Source: Brachypodium distachyon
Taxonomy: Eukaryota; Streptophyta; Magnoliopsida; Poales; Poaceae
Direction of reading: 5' to 3'
Length of the DNA stretch: 64,000 bases
NCBI RefSeq assembly: GCF_000005505.3
Contig: NC_016133.3
Coordinates: forward strand, 51,611,237-51,675,236
This document shows positions 22,976-35,001 of this stretch, piece after piece. The translations under genes were made by a program, and so were the position numbers. Under the pieces are notes generated by a model. That model was not told the origin of the DNA, searched no databases, and saw nothing but the letters and a program-made list of their open reading frames with translations. Positions within the stretch are counted from its first letter, which is position 1; every line of letters starts with the position of its first letter.

Positions 22976-23674
22976 CTCACTGACGTGGGGCCGGACCTGG
23001 GGGAGGCGGCAATCCGTGAGTTCCTTCGTCTATGGGCTCGGTTGCAAGGGTTCCAGCTGGTGGAGAATGTTGAGGATACCCTTGTGTGGAATTGGTCCAA
23101 GGATGGAGCCTATTCGGCAAAGTCGGCGTACCGGAATTTGTTCGCTGCACAGACCACTAAGCCTCTGGCGAGACAGATTAGGGGAACTAGGGCACCTGAC
23201 AAATGCACATTCTTTGCTTGGTTGGCGGCAAAGGACCGTTGTTGGACGGCGTATCGGTTACAAAGGAGAGGGCTTCCCCACCCCTCGAGTTGCCCTTTGT
23301 GTGATCAGGAACCGGAGACTTTGCCCCATCTCTTGTTGGGATGCGTCGTTGCCCGACAAATTTGGGAGGTGGTGCTCGTCGCGTGGAATTGTGCAGGCCG
23401 GCGACCAAATGCTGATGCCAACCTTTGAGCCTGGTGGGAGGGCATCACCGGCCCGCATGGCGTGGCCAAGGACTATGGGACCGTGGTCACGCTAGTGCTT
23501 TGGACCATCGGGCGACACTGGAACGACGTGGTATTCAATGGGACTTCTCCTTCGGTTCACAGGGTGCTCCTGAACATTCGCGAAGAGGTGGTGCGTTGGG
23601 AGAACGCGGGGCTCCTTAGGGGAGGGTTATTGTTCTCGGCCGTTTTGGCGAGTGGGTTGCTCGATGCTACGTAG
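22976..23674 (+). pseudogene. LINE ORF2 C-terminal remnant (zf-RVT)
   Basis: Single reading frame of the LINE above, interrupted by TGA at 23426-23428 with the same frame resuming immediately and ending at TAG near 23674. The first two-thirds carry the zinc-binding domain; the tail is less distinctive. A single nonsense change in an otherwise open frame suggests a fairly young insertion. Confidence 0.8.
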
Positions 23675-23775
23675 TCTTTTATTGTTTTAGCCACTCCGTG
23701 GCGTTGTAACTGGCTTTGGGGCCAATTTCTTTTTTAGTTGATAATGCGCTCGTTGGATCGCATTCTTGAAAAAAA
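22976..23775 (+). mobile_element. 5'-truncated LINE with A-tail and 15-bp TSD
   Basis: AAAGTGCGACGACAT occurs at 22961-22975 and 23776-23790. The 800-bp insert ends in GCATTCTTG plus an A run. It encodes the C-terminal end of a plant LINE ORF2, with the zinc-binding reverse-transcriptase-associated domain recognisable from its W.W..DG.YS.KSAY start and CPLC...ET..HLL..C motif. The frame is open from 22976 to 23674 except for one TGA at 23426-23428. It is dead, being truncated and lacking the endonuclease and polymerase domains. Confidence 0.85.
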
Positions 23776-25650
23776 AAAGTGCGACGACATTACTTTCGGG
23801 TTTGGACAATCTGAATTGCTACAGAGCAACAACATTACTGAAGGTGCAACTACCTACACTGCTTTTGCTGATTGGGAAAAATAAAATACTGTAGCGTATC
23901 ATTTTTTATTTTCTTTCATGGCAAAACATGCAGATCACCTGTGCTCAGCAAAACCATTATTCTCCTGGACAAAAGGATGCACTAGTAGCTGTGTGCTATC
24001 AGTCTTTGTTCTTCTGTCATGCTGCCTTTCCCGCCGACGATGACACATGTAGTTCTCCCAAAAAGTTGACAGATGAGCAGAGGCTTGAATGCTAGTACAA
24101 ACACTGATTTTGCTGCTCAATTATTAATACAAAATGTTTTTTCAAAGGCATTGTTAAAGACTTGTTGATTATTTTGGGGAGCCATGCATGCATGGAGGGA
24201 CTCATATCGACCCTTGACAGTTAATGCATCATGTTTGTATTCTTACTTGAGACGTTAAAACTACAATAAGAGAATTAATTCAGTGCCCCGATTAATGAAA
24301 CTGCAATATGAAGTGACACAATCTTTTTCCTGCTCTTACAGCTTACGACTGAAATAACGAAATTTCGGTGGAATAAAAGACACGATATCTTTTTCCTGAT
24401 GACTGATGTCGAAGGACGATACCTAGTCACAGTCAGAGGTACGTCCACGACTAGCTACGAGCTAATCATTCTAGAATTACAGTACAATATCCGATCAGTC
24501 CCGGCCACGATCACCGCGCATGTTCTGCGGCATCTCTGTTTATCTTATCCCTTTCGAGAGGAAAGCTTAAATTAAGCCAGCAGCGCTCACTTGGACACTT
24601 CGGCAGAGCAGCAGCAGCCACCAACCGATCGAGCAGCAGCAGCCGGCGTGAGCATGGAGCGCCCGGCCGGCCCCCTTGTCCAGCCGTCCGTTCTCGCGGC
24701 CTCGCTCGCCGTCGGCCGTCCGGACCCCTCGCACGTGGAGAGATTCCCGCGGACACAGAGCCGAAGGCAGCTAGCACATGGTGGTCACGTAAATCCTTAA
24801 CATGTTAATTGGCCGCATCCATTCTATCCATCCACCCCAAGTTTTCATTCACACGCGCGGCTGAAGCATAAAAAATAACTTTATCCTCTTATTTTCTCGG
24901 CGCGTGTCCTTGATAAATGGTAGCTAGCATGTCGGGGTGATTTGCGTCCGCTAATCTGCAAAAGCAGACAGACATGGCAGTTCAGTTGGTAAGTACTTCC
25001 TCCATCCATTTCACGGAAATGACGTCCACGTTTTTCGAGATCGAACTTTGATCAACGATTACATCAATACATGTAGGTTATATGTTACGAATTTTATATT
25101 GTTGGAAAGATTTTTAAAATATGAATCGAATGACATAATTTTGTAGCACAAAACCCTCAAATCGTTACCATAATTGTTGGTCATTCGTACGTGCCATTCT
25201 TTATGAAAAGGAGGAAATACTGTCGGCCTTTAAATCCGAGGTTTCGAAGGCATCACATGGCGAGAGTGATCCATGATCCATCCCGTCTCGCAATATCCGG
25301 GGTCACACTTGTCGTCTTGGTGGTTTGGGAGTGTCGGCGCCTCGCCTCGGGACCGACCATGCACGGCGCCGCATGGCCGGATTTAATTTACTCGTGCCCT
25401 ACAGCGGGGTTTCGGCTGTGGACTATAGGGATTGGCGAGTCAGCTTCCGGAAGGGACCGACCATAACTGTAACAACAGTCCGGGAAGTTTGTCTTTCAGT
25501 TTTGGCTCCCGGCCCCGGCCGATGCCGTTGCGGTGCCCCATGTGACGCGAGTAAACAAGCGGACAGATGTAGACGTTTGGATGCACCGATGATGCAACAT
25601 CTGCATTTGGTTGCAACTGACGGACTGGTTGGAGGGGTTATTTTAGGTCC

Positions 25651-26890
25651 ACCTTGAAACATTTTTTTATACGAAAACACAGGTATTGTTGTGGACAGTG
25701 TGTTGGCAAACGGAAGCATGTGATTCCGGAATAAGCAGTAAAAATATCTCAAAATTATAAAAAAAAAAATGGGCGGAGAGGACCATTGATTTAGTAAAAA
25801 TCATCAACAGAGATTACCAGATCAAACGGTGAGAACTTAAGATCGTTGTACAGCTCATGGCCGGAGTCATACCCTTTGCAAGATAAGTTGTAAAACTGTT
25901 TTTTCATCGACGAAACAACAAGAAAAAAGACCAAAAACACAAAAAAACGTGTCGCGAGAACCACTAACTCCATGGCATAGGCTGCAACATCTACACCAAG
26001 ACAAGAAAGGAGGCCAGGACACCAATCTTCTAGACGACGACATCTACATCGCCAAGACGTCACCCAAAAACACACACTAACCTAACAAAAAAAAATAGCA
26101 AAATTATATGCCAGACGTCAATCCATGGTTCCCTTCGTCTCTCAATGCCAGATCGGTCACGAGAGACGAGAGGAACCGCCGGAAATTAAAACTTTCTCGA
26201 AAACGGTGACGGCTAGGGTTTTGTCTCCCGAGACAGGAAACAGAAGATTGGTAGCCGGCAGGTGTGCCATGGTCTGGTCCCTTCCAGTGTAAACAATTAG
26301 CCCAATAGCGAACCATTCTAACATCTGAAGGGAAAAACAGTCTTAGAGAAAGCTCTATAGTGTTCGCCAAAAAAAGGCCTACAATGACCCGGAGATCACT
26401 TCTCGCGAAAAAAAAAGAGGAGATCACGTGGACCTGAGGGCCAGGATGCGCTACGACATAGGCCGACTTCACAAGTTGGCCATGGCCTGCAGTGCAGGGC
26501 TAATGGGCTAGGCCGACACGTGGCTGACCGACGAGGGCTTATCCGGCTGTTTGGTGCCAAAGAAAGAGGCAGGATGTTGGGCTGGTCACGGGGTTGTGGA
26601 GAGGCGCGCGCCGGCACACAACGAGACGGACCGAGGAATGGCATGGCCCGGCACAGCTTAGCAGTTGGCACTGCGCGGGTGAAGTACGCGAAAATTTGTA
26701 CTCCCGATAAGAGAAAAGAAAAAAAACGGTAAAAGTTGATCAGATGAACAATTGATTCGGTTTCTTTCATTTTAACAATATAATTAAGACAACGCAAGTT
26801 TTTTATTCAGACAAACCGGCAGAAGCAAGGTACAAAGTGTACAACAAGAACGACCATCTGACGTTTATTCCAAATATTCAAGGCGATGTG
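25651..26890. other. intergenic; one micro-insertion
   Basis: No gene seen. At 26391-26399 and 26419-26427 the 9-mer GGAGATCAC flanks 19 bp beginning TTCTCGCG followed by nine A. This is another member of the TTCTC-tail class. The 3' flank of the sulfotransferase lies at the right. Confidence 0.6.
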
Positions 26891-26897
26891 TACAGTA

Positions 26898-27899
26898 CTA
26901 GATTTCCTTGGGCAGCATCAGGCCGGATCCTTGGAACTTGCTCTTGGTAACCTCATCGATCCTTCCAGCCATCTCCGGCGTGAGGTAGTTGTGCCAGTCT
27001 CCGACCAGGCCGCGCCGGAAGAACTCGTTGGGCATCTGCATCTCCATTATTTGGGTCGTCCCCGACCGGTTCACCTCCTGCTTGACCATGCTCCCCATCG
27101 CGCACGCCTCCACGATGTCCCTGTCCACCCCGGCCTCCTGCTCCTCCGCCGTGAACGGGCGTCCGATGAACTCGGCGAGGCGCTTAAGCTGGCCGAGCGT
27201 GTCGACAGTGAGCTCCTCGTAGGTCAGGAAGAGCACCTGGCCCGGGTTCTCGACGTGCCACCGCCAGTAGCCCAGAGCGTGCTCCCAGAACGGGCCATAC
27301 GGCGAGACGCCGTCGCAGAACCGGCCGACCGCCTCGTCCATGTCCCACGGGGTCAGCGTGTTCATGAAGTGCCACAGCGACACGAAGCAGTCCTTGGGTT
27401 CACGGAACAAGTATACCACCTTGCAGCCCGACGCGGCGACGGAGGCCGGCAGCGATCCGGCCGGAATGTGCGTCGCGAAGAGCCGTGGAGAGGGGAGCGA
27501 GCTCAGGTCAGGGATCTGGTCCTTGGTGTAGAGCTGGGTCTCGAGGAAAGGAACCAGCTGGTGGGAGTTGTGGGAGGCGAGCTGCTGGAACAAATAAGAC
27601 GAGCTGTTGTCGTCGTTGGTGCGGTTGGCCGCGGCGTAGAGGAGCGCCTTGATCCATGTAGTCCCGGCCTTTGGGATCGTGGCGAGGAGCACGTCGGTGC
27701 CGCGCGCCTCGAAGTGCTGCTGTGCGACGACGGCGCCGACCATCACCGGCAGGGCCATGTACCAGCCGTCGGGGTGGCGGTGGTAATCCATCACGATGCC
27801 CGTGGGAACGGTCTCGTAAGTGGACACCACCTGCCGGGCGTCCTCGTAAATTTCCTCGTGGGATTTTGCGTCGCTGGCTCTGGGACTGGGAGCAGCCAT
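26898..27899 (-). CDS. SOT: cytosolic sulfotransferase (333 aa, intronless)
   Basis: PAPS-dependent sulfotransferase of the plant soluble SOT family, transferring sulfate to a small hydroxylated acceptor; the acceptor cannot be told from the sequence. Motifs in order: 5'-phosphosulfate loop PKAGTTWIK (residues 77-84; usual form PKSGTTW), likely catalytic His144 in FATHIP, the 3'-phosphate-binding segment FREPKDCFVS with Arg166 and Ser174, and the C-terminal FRRGLVGDWHNYLTPEM (about 294-310; usual FRKG..GDW). There is no signal peptide or membrane segment, consistent with the cytosol. The length of 333 aa and the absence of introns are typical. The start at 27899 gives the usual N-terminal length. 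The Ala in place of Ser in the P-loop-like motif and RRG for RKG are tolerated variants in the family. It stands alone, between the expansin region and the repeat-rich 28-35 kb. Confidence 0.95.
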   Translation of the reverse strand: MAAPSPRASDAKSHEEIYEDARQVVSTYETVPTGIVMDYHRHPDGWYMALPVMVGAVVAQQHFEARGTDVLLATIPKAGTTWIKALLYAAANRTNDDNSSSYLFQQLASHNSHQLVPFLETQLYTKDQIPDLSSLPSPRLFATHIPAGSLPASVAASGCKVVYLFREPKDCFVSLWHFMNTLTPWDMDEAVGRFCDGVSPYGPFWEHALGYWRWHVENPGQVLFLTYEELTVDTLGQLKRLAEFIGRPFTAEEQEAGVDRDIVEACAMGSMVKQEVNRSGTTQIMEMQMPNEFFRRGLVGDWHNYLTPEMAGRIDEVTKSKFQGSGLMLPKEI

Positions 27900-30030
27900 G
27901 CTGAATCGCTAGGGACTGGTACCGGCAGGATGTATGTACCAGCCGTCAGGGTGTACTTCAATTGCCGTCTTAGCGTGTATTTAGAGAGGAGCATTTTTAC
28001 GGTCCCAGATACTCCACAAGCAGAGATGGTAGAACCAACCATTTCTAAGCGTTGATTTAACATGGTATATTAGTCATTTTCCCCTGCTAATTCAAAGATA
28101 AGTAATCTAAACTTTCCACCGTCGACCGGACCAGATCGAGCGGATCCTGTCGCTGCGACTGAGCTTCCAAATTTGGTGTAATCTCGTTGCCAACGGCGGC
28201 ATGTTACTCGGGATCCACGTGAACATGATGTTGCTGACAAGAAGAGGGAGACTATTTATCTCCATGAATTCCAAGATTTTTATGCAAGAAAATTGCTACG
28301 CGTAGCAAAGCTGTGATTGCAACATGTGAATGCCTAATACAATCAAAGACGTTTGGCTTACTCTTCATGGTGATGCTGGAGACGGTTTTTTATACAAGAA
28401 AATTGCTACGCATAGCAAAACTAGTTTGCCATATTTTCGTTACTAATGATGCCGGAGACGATTTCTTCCTCGAGCCTCCTCGCCGGCATGCCAAGCCGCC
28501 ACGGTCGCCATTAGTTGTTTCATGAGAGAATGGGAACCGAACGGATAAACATTTTTTAATAACAAGTTGATAGGATAATAATCCTCTTGATTACCCTTTT
28601 ACCCCTAAATCCACAGTACTCCATTGTTTTTGGAGGTGGTACTCCTTGATGTTTTTATTGGAGTACCAGCTAAGATTGTCCACTAGATCAGCAAAAATGG
28701 ATGGCTCATATTTATTTCGGGGTACTGTAAAATAGCTCTTAGAGAGAACTCGTACAAGTTTCCACTTTGCTCATTTCTTGTGGATAGAGGAAACAATCAC
28801 TTCATAAAGTCAGCAAATCGGACGGGAAATATTTATCTACAACGCAGAGATCATTGTTCAGTAATTTATCTATAACGCAGAGATCATTGTCCACTGAACT
28901 GCTTTGTGCATAAAACACGCTACCGATCAGGATAACTTTTCCAATTCATCGCTTTCGGATTGGTGCTCTGATCATCAGTTAAGGGGCTCCGAGAGGAAGG
29001 ATGCTGCTACTGCGATTACTCTTGTCTGTTGGTCTTTGATGGTGAAGCTCCCGGCTTACATGGCTTCTTTACTGCCTGGGGGTCCGAGATGAAGAATTGG
29101 AGCCTCGCTAAGTAGCTTTTACTAACGGGGTGATATGGAGAGACTCGGGTTAATCTGTAATAACTTTGGCCTCGATGTATTCTAGAATTTTTTTTAAGAG
29201 AAAAGGCAGGGCTTTCCCGGCCTTAAGAAACAGAATGCGTCATATCCGCCGGGTTTTACTAAAACTGAGTTTATTTGCGTGCATTCATACGGTGAATTCA
29301 TACGGTGAGTGTATATGACTATTTGCGAACATGTGTTTGTGTTTCTTCAAAGAAAAAAACAGTGGATCATCGAGGAAGGGGTGATGGTTTCGTAGAGATG
29401 TGTGTGAGGCTTGATTGCCTGATTGGGACTTCCGTTGATCGGCTAATCACCAAAATTAGCTTGATGATGCATCAGATAGATAACATGCAGATTAATTAAG
29501 GTGATGCTCGTTGTTTTCTGGCTGAACCATAATCATGCATCCATGGGCGTAGAGTCTGTGTTAACTCATTGCTATTTCTGACAAAGAATAAGTACTAATT
29601 CAGGCATGAAGCAACCCACGATCTCTCTTAATTTTGATTACTGAACTATCTAGAAGCACCAGGACATTCAAGTCAACGAATGATCGCTATCAAAACAAGA
29701 AGTCAAGGAATGGATCGGACACGGTACTGGTGTTGTCACCAAATCGGACACGGCACGGTCCATCCATTTGCTTATGCACCGGAGACGGGACAGGTTCACA
29801 GGGATGGTTCAACGACTGAACTCCACATTGTGCTTCCAACTCGAGATGCAAATCGACCGGTTTAACACCGGCGTGTAATTTTGCTTCGGACCCACTCAGA
29901 TCCATGAGAGCCTGCTACAAGCAGCCTTCATACATGTTCTTTTTTACCGTTAAACATGGATGGAGGACAAATGTTTTATGAGATATGGCGAACTCCTATT
30001 TATTTTAGAACGGAAACAAATAACATTCAG
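27900..30030. other. AT-rich intergenic region
   Basis: No gene recognised. Small repeats are visible: a CAAGAAAATTGCTACGC.TAG word at about 28276 and 28395, and a 33-bp tandem repeat around 28830-28892 (AACGCAGAGATCATTG). The left edge holds the promoter of the sulfotransferase. Confidence 0.5.
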
Positions 30031-30727
30031 TCTTAACTACTATAAAAGAAGCGTTTGGTGGTGGTGATACGTCGCCCCATCCTCCCGTCGCATATGAGGG
30101 GGGCCCACTTTCAGCACCTTCCATCTCCCATTCTCCCACGCCTGATTAATCGGTGAGCTCCTGATCCAGTTCTTCTCGCGTCGTCGGCACCGAGTGAACC
30201 TTCACCCCCTCTCTCATCTGTGGAGATCCCGGTCTCTGGCTCCCTGCCCTTCGCTGAGGAAGTCTGGCCATTGCTGTTGCGGAGGATGTTGCCGTCGCAG
30301 ATCCTCCAGATGCTCCAGCAGCCGAGATGGCCAGGAAGGGGAGAAAGGAGGTCGACGGCGCTGGCGAGTTTCCGGGCGGTGTGCACGTACGTATAAGGCC
30401 GAGCTCCCTACCCTTGTCCCCCTCTCTTTCTCAATCGCGGATGACGATGCAACCATGGAGCTCCGGCTCACCTCCATCAACGGCGGCTTGGTGCCCGAGA
30501 GCTCACCTCCGCCACTGGTCAAATCCCTAACGCCACCAGCGCCAATGAGTTCGCCGCTGCCATCCATGAAATCTCCTCCATTGCCCGCTCTAGTGAGCTC
30601 TTCCCCTCGATGGAAATATCCTCTTGTGATTTCTTCCGAGAAGTGCTCACCCTAGGATTTGATTGCTCAGTTGGTAGCCTTGCGGTATGGGTGCTGGACT
30701 GCCGGTTCGATTTGAAATTAGTAAAAA

Positions 30728-31345
30728 TGGATCATCTAATTTTCTGAAGATAGAGTCCAAGTCTGTGTGCTCTGACAATTTTCAGCTGAGAGATCTATAT
30801 TTGAAAATGGCTCAAGATTGGACTTGCTATCCACCTCACAAGTCAACCCTGCATCAGCTGAGAGATCTATATTTGAAATCAGTAAAAATGGATCATCTAA
30901 TTTTCTGGCTAATAACAAAGTAAAAATGGCGGGCGGAGCTGCTGGAGAGGATAGAGTCCAAGTCTGTGTGCTCTGACAAAAATGGATGGCTGATCCATGG
31001 AATGTATGTTGGATTTAATGGACGATATGTAGCTGATGGATCATCTAATTTTCTGAAGATAGAATCCAAGTCTGTGTGCTCTAACAATTTTCAGCTGAGA
31101 GATCTATATTTGAAAATGGCTCAAGATTGGACTTGCTATCCACCTCACAAGTCAACCCTGCATCAGCCGAGAGATCTATATTTGAAATCAATAAAAATGG
31201 ATCATCTAATTTTCTGGCTAATAACAAAGTAACAATGGCGGGCGGAGCTGCTGGAGAGGATAGAGTCCAAGTCTGTGTGCTCTAACAAAAATGGATGGCT
31301 GATCCATGGAATGTATGTTGGATTTAATGGACGATATGTAGCTGA
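30728..31345. repeat. 309-bp tandem duplication
   Basis: 30728-31036 is repeated at 31037-31345 with about six substitutions, nearly all G/A or C/T transitions. The unit itself has internal repeats (CAGCTGAGAGATCTATATTT twice, and AGTAAAAATGGATCATCTAA). 309 is a multiple of three, so local frames are preserved, but neither copy is an intact coding unit. Confidence 0.85.
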
Positions 31346-31640
31346 TTTTCTGGCAGTAACTCTATATGAAAACATAGTATATTACCTATACTTGTTGGAG
31401 TGTCGTATTAAGTAGCAAGATGGCCTATACAATTCATCAGAAGGCTCTCGTAATGATGTTAAAAGTGAGTTAACATTAGCCATGAGAGCTGCAGAAAATG
31501 AAGACGTAAAATTTTCTGAAAATTTTCGTGTTAGTGTGCTGAATTGCCTCACTGCTGCTATTGATCAAGCTGAGAATAGCTTCTTACGCATGGTTGAAGA
31601 AGATATGGATGAAATGCTGGACTTAGTTTCAGTTGGGGTG
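30926..31640 (+). pseudogene. PP2C-type phosphatase fragments
   Basis: Fragments resemble plant protein phosphatase 2C of the group with GEDRVQ and YDGFNGR..ADFL motifs. AAGEDRVQ occurs at about 30935 and 31244. A shifted frame then gives CSDKNGWLIHGMY.GFNGR, continuing to ADFLAVTLYENI at about 31340-31380. A later exon-like piece at 31482-31640 encodes AAIDQAENSFLRMVEEDMDE followed by DLVSVG. The frame breaks after GEDRVQ, the metal-binding DG is altered to VG, and the catalytic remainder is missing. It is a non-functional relic, probably carried by the candidate Helitron. Confidence 0.55.
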
Positions 31641-32544
31641 GATTGTATTGAAAGCATATTGGTTCTTTCTAAATGTTCTCTACATTTTTCTATGCAAAAA
31701 AATTCAGTTATTAAGCTACTCCTGTTCTATTACATTTCCAAATTCCAATGTCTAATGATGGATCACATTTGTTTCAAAAAGGCTGCATATCTGCAGACTC
31801 AGTTACAAATCAGTTCTTTTATGTATATCAAGCAACCTTCCAACCAATAATTATAATTTTGGCTCAGATTCAGGAGACACAATGTTTTTGGGTTTAAAAC
31901 TTTAATTCGGATTGAAAAGATACAAATGATAGTTTTTAAGTTTGTTTCACTTTGGTTTCAGAGTTACAGACTAATTTCTCTATTGTTGGAGCGATCATTT
32001 TAGAAGTTTATATTTGATGCTTTTATATACGTTTTAACTAATTGTAGTCCCACATGCTGCTTCAGATTCTGAACCGAGTGATTTCAAACATAGATATTCA
32101 AACTGATGAATAAACTGCGGTATATGCTGAATTACTTTTGCGACACCCACCAGTCGAAACCTGATATTTCCAGAATGCGAGTATGTTGCAAAAGGGAAGA
32201 TATTTAAGTACATGAGTTTCTCGTTTGCTCAATAAATTTAGTAAAAAAGAATCGGAACTGAAGAAACTAATATGGTGTTGCACCACATGGAGAGATCAAT
32301 CTAATGAGCATAAACAGTAAAAATAAAGAATTAAAAAACAGTAAAAATAAAAAATTCATAGTAATGTGTTGACATTTAAAAAGAGAAAACGGAGTTGACA
32401 ATATTATCACGGGACACTAAGGACTAAGGTACCACCGGTTTTTGTGAAAGAAAACAATGTAAACAAATGGATTTGTGTTCCGTAGCAATGTAAATGAATT
32501 TTTATATTTTATTATTCCGTTGCATCGTAAAGGCTCCTTCCTAG

Positions 32545-34201
32545 TATTTTCTATATATACAAAAAAATATTTTAATAATTTTGGTTTGTTTAAACTTTTT
32601 TGCAATTTATTTTTAGCATCTAATCATATATATTGACTAGTAACTAAATATCCGTGTGTTAGTACAATTTAAATTAATTTTAATCTTCTGTATTACATTA
32701 GTTCTTTAAATATTTGGGTCTTATTTATTAACTTTGTTCCAAATATTAATTAATATCTACCACATAGAATATATAGCAATGAATATAATTTGCAAACAGT
32801 TTCTACGTGCAGGAACAAACAAGTAACATCTCGAATTTTTATAATAGTAAATATATAGTTACATTTTTGTTTGTAAAGATATCTTCATATTTAACCCACC
32901 GAACTAAAAAAATCAAGTAGATATTTGACATAATAAAATAAGATTTTTCTACATACTTCTAGAGATACGTACATCAGCAAGAACTACAGAAGCCGAAACA
33001 TGATTTGTCAAATCAGAACTTCTTATAACTTAATACAGAAAAATACAACACGTGATAATGATTCTGTATTGTCATTAAACAAGAATGCAGGTAAAAGAAA
33101 AAAAATTAAGGCAATAGTGAGCAATCGTGCATGGACATCAACTGTTGTATATAGCCAAAATAATTATATGAGAAACGTTTCATGAGCCGTGGTTAAAAGG
33201 GCGGGAAAATAGGCAAGTACAAGCAAAAGATAAATTCTTATTTACATGAGATGACATTATGCGAGTACCTCTTTTTTCACATGGGTCGTGCCTATGCGTG
33301 CCTTTCGCCTTAGCGGGACAGCACGGCACGACCCGTATATATGTGTTTGAAGACCGGGCCGAGCTAAGCCCGGTTAGTAGCGAAGCGAGCTGTTGGCCAG
33401 CTAATACACCTCTCCCTCTATCTACCCGTAATACCAGGTCTAATTTTTCAGAAACTTGTTAAATCTGTGACATGTGATGTTGCAAACGATGAAAATCTCA
33501 TCTACTCTTTTGTTTGATCGTTCTAGGTTCCTCTATCGTGCAAAAAAAAAGTTCTCCGTTCCTCTGTTGGGTGGCAAAACAGATTGCTCTTAATCGATTC
33601 CAAGACATAAAACAACATCACCTGTCTTGTGGTTCTTCAGTTTGTCACCGACCCCTGTCTTCTCTCTTCATCTGGCGGTGACGACGGGAGCTGAGGCGGC
33701 AACCTCCACGGCAGCAACCTTCTACGACCACATCGTCCACTGATGCAGGTACCTCCTCCTTTCCTCTCGTTTGACGCTGCTACGTGGTGGCACTTCCGGC
33801 GCCAGGCCACCTCGACCTGCGCACCATGTTTGTTCCATTTCCTCCCGCAGTTCTCTTCTCCTAGGAAAGGTAGGGCTAACGATCAGATCAAATCCCCCTA
33901 ATCTTATTAGGAATTTATTCCTAATCTTAGTCTAACTCGATGGACAACTAGGCCAGGCCAGATTAGATCTCGCAGGCTCGCTCCGTGGCTCGTCTTCCTC
34001 CTCACGCCAGCACCGCCACCGCTGCCGAGCGCCCCAGCCCCCTGGCTTGTCTTCCTCCACCGCAGGTTGATCTCCCCTCTCTCTCCTGACTGTTTTTCCT
34101 CCCATCACCCCACGAACGGATTCTACCCTTTAGCTCCCTGTTTCATCTTCCCCAATTCATAACTGAGGCAAAATCAAGGTGGGGCGGCTGCCCTACCTTG
34201 C
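32545..34201. other. AT-rich intergenic region
   Basis: Strongly AT-rich from 32545 to 33230, then mixed. A GC-richer patch at 33650-34160 resembles an untranslated first exon (CT-rich, with possible GCAG/GTACC splice words near 33745), but I find no coding frame linked to it. Confidence 0.4.
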
Positions 34202-34209
34202 CCTACCGG

Positions 34210-34369
34210 TAGGGATGTCAACAGCAGCTTAAACGGCACCGCGAAGCCCGCCTAGTATCCATTCTAGTGTGTTTTGGTACCCTATTTGCCTCCCGTTGCA
34301 TGCCTGCATGCTTGACTGTTGCCTAAACGGACACTAAACGGGTTAAACGGGCCGCCGTTTACATCCTAA
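34210..34369. mobile_element. hAT-like MITE, 160 bp, 8-bp TSD
   Basis: Ends TAGGGATGTCAAC and the complement of TAGGATGTAAAC (the last base of the element is uncertain). The 8-mer CCTACCGG flanks it at 34202-34209 and 34370-34377. Non-coding. Confidence 0.65.
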
Positions 34370-35001
34370 CCTACCGGGTCCTCCGCCCGTGCTGCCAAAC
34401 CATTCGCTTCGATACAACTTGTGTTCACGATGGTTATCCATCACGACAAAAATAAATCAATGATTTATCTAAATTTTCAGATCACGCATTTAAATTATTA
34501 TATTGAACTTCAAAGAGACGAAAAATCTAAACTACTAATTTCCAATTAAAATATATTTTCAGATCGTGCCTGTTTACAAGAAAAATCATTATCCCGTAGT
34601 TTCATTTCCTTATAACTTCTCAATCCGATTATACAAAATTAATAAAATCGTGCACTTCTTTTTTAACAAATTGTTCACTCAAATAGGACTCTTGTTAAAG
34701 TAGACCAGCATGAGTTGTATGTGACTCTAAGGTTGTATGTTGTCAGATTTCTATATACAATATGATTCATCTGCACTCTTATGTTAGCCTACGTGGACAA
34801 GGACAAACATGGGCATGGTGGGCTCAGTGGCTCACGGTATATGCATTGCTGTAGGTAATTGAGAAAAAAAAGTGCAGTACAGTGTACTTCGATTTCAGCA
34901 GGTCAATGCTACTGTAGACAACAAACATGTACCAAGAGACGAGAATTCTCAAAGGTGACCTTGCTTCTAGATCTAATGTATAAACAATGGATGGAAGTGA
35001 A

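Larger units (their letters stand above)
16800..25650. repeat. right arm of degenerate inverted segmental duplication
   Basis: Mirror image of 3.04-10.88 kb (paired blocks are listed at the left arm). The part next to the axis, 16825-17400, is the distal block upstream of expansin C. Its homologous left copy is 10340-10880. The outer part, 24.2-25.65 kb, is GC-rich and matches 3.0-4.2 kb, with shared words such as CCGCTTGTTTACT, GTGCCCCATGTGA and GGTTGGTGGCTGC. The solo LTR, LINE and MITEs in this arm have no counterparts at the mirrored positions, so they postdate the duplication. The outer limit is near 25.65 kb; beyond it the sulfotransferase has no partner on the left. Confidence 0.8.
30031..32544 (+). 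mobile_element. candidate Helitron carrying gene fragments
   Basis: The left end TCTTAACTACTATAAAAG resembles grass Helitron 5' termini, which start with TC and contain ACTA.TATTAAA-like words. The right end near 32510-32544 has CCGTTGCATCG followed about 15 bp later by CTAG and T, as in Helitron 3' ends, although the hairpin is degenerate. The 2.5-kb interior contains a GC-rich captured-looking segment (30100-30655) and broken PP2C exons. The base before the 5' end is G rather than the expected A, and the 3' hairpin is poor, so this is tentative. No Rep/helicase is present. Confidence 0.4.

Noticed and set aside
26886..28055. 389-codon plus-strand frame over the sulfotransferase
   Set aside because: It is antisense to a full set of sulfotransferase motifs and has no recognisable domain of its own.
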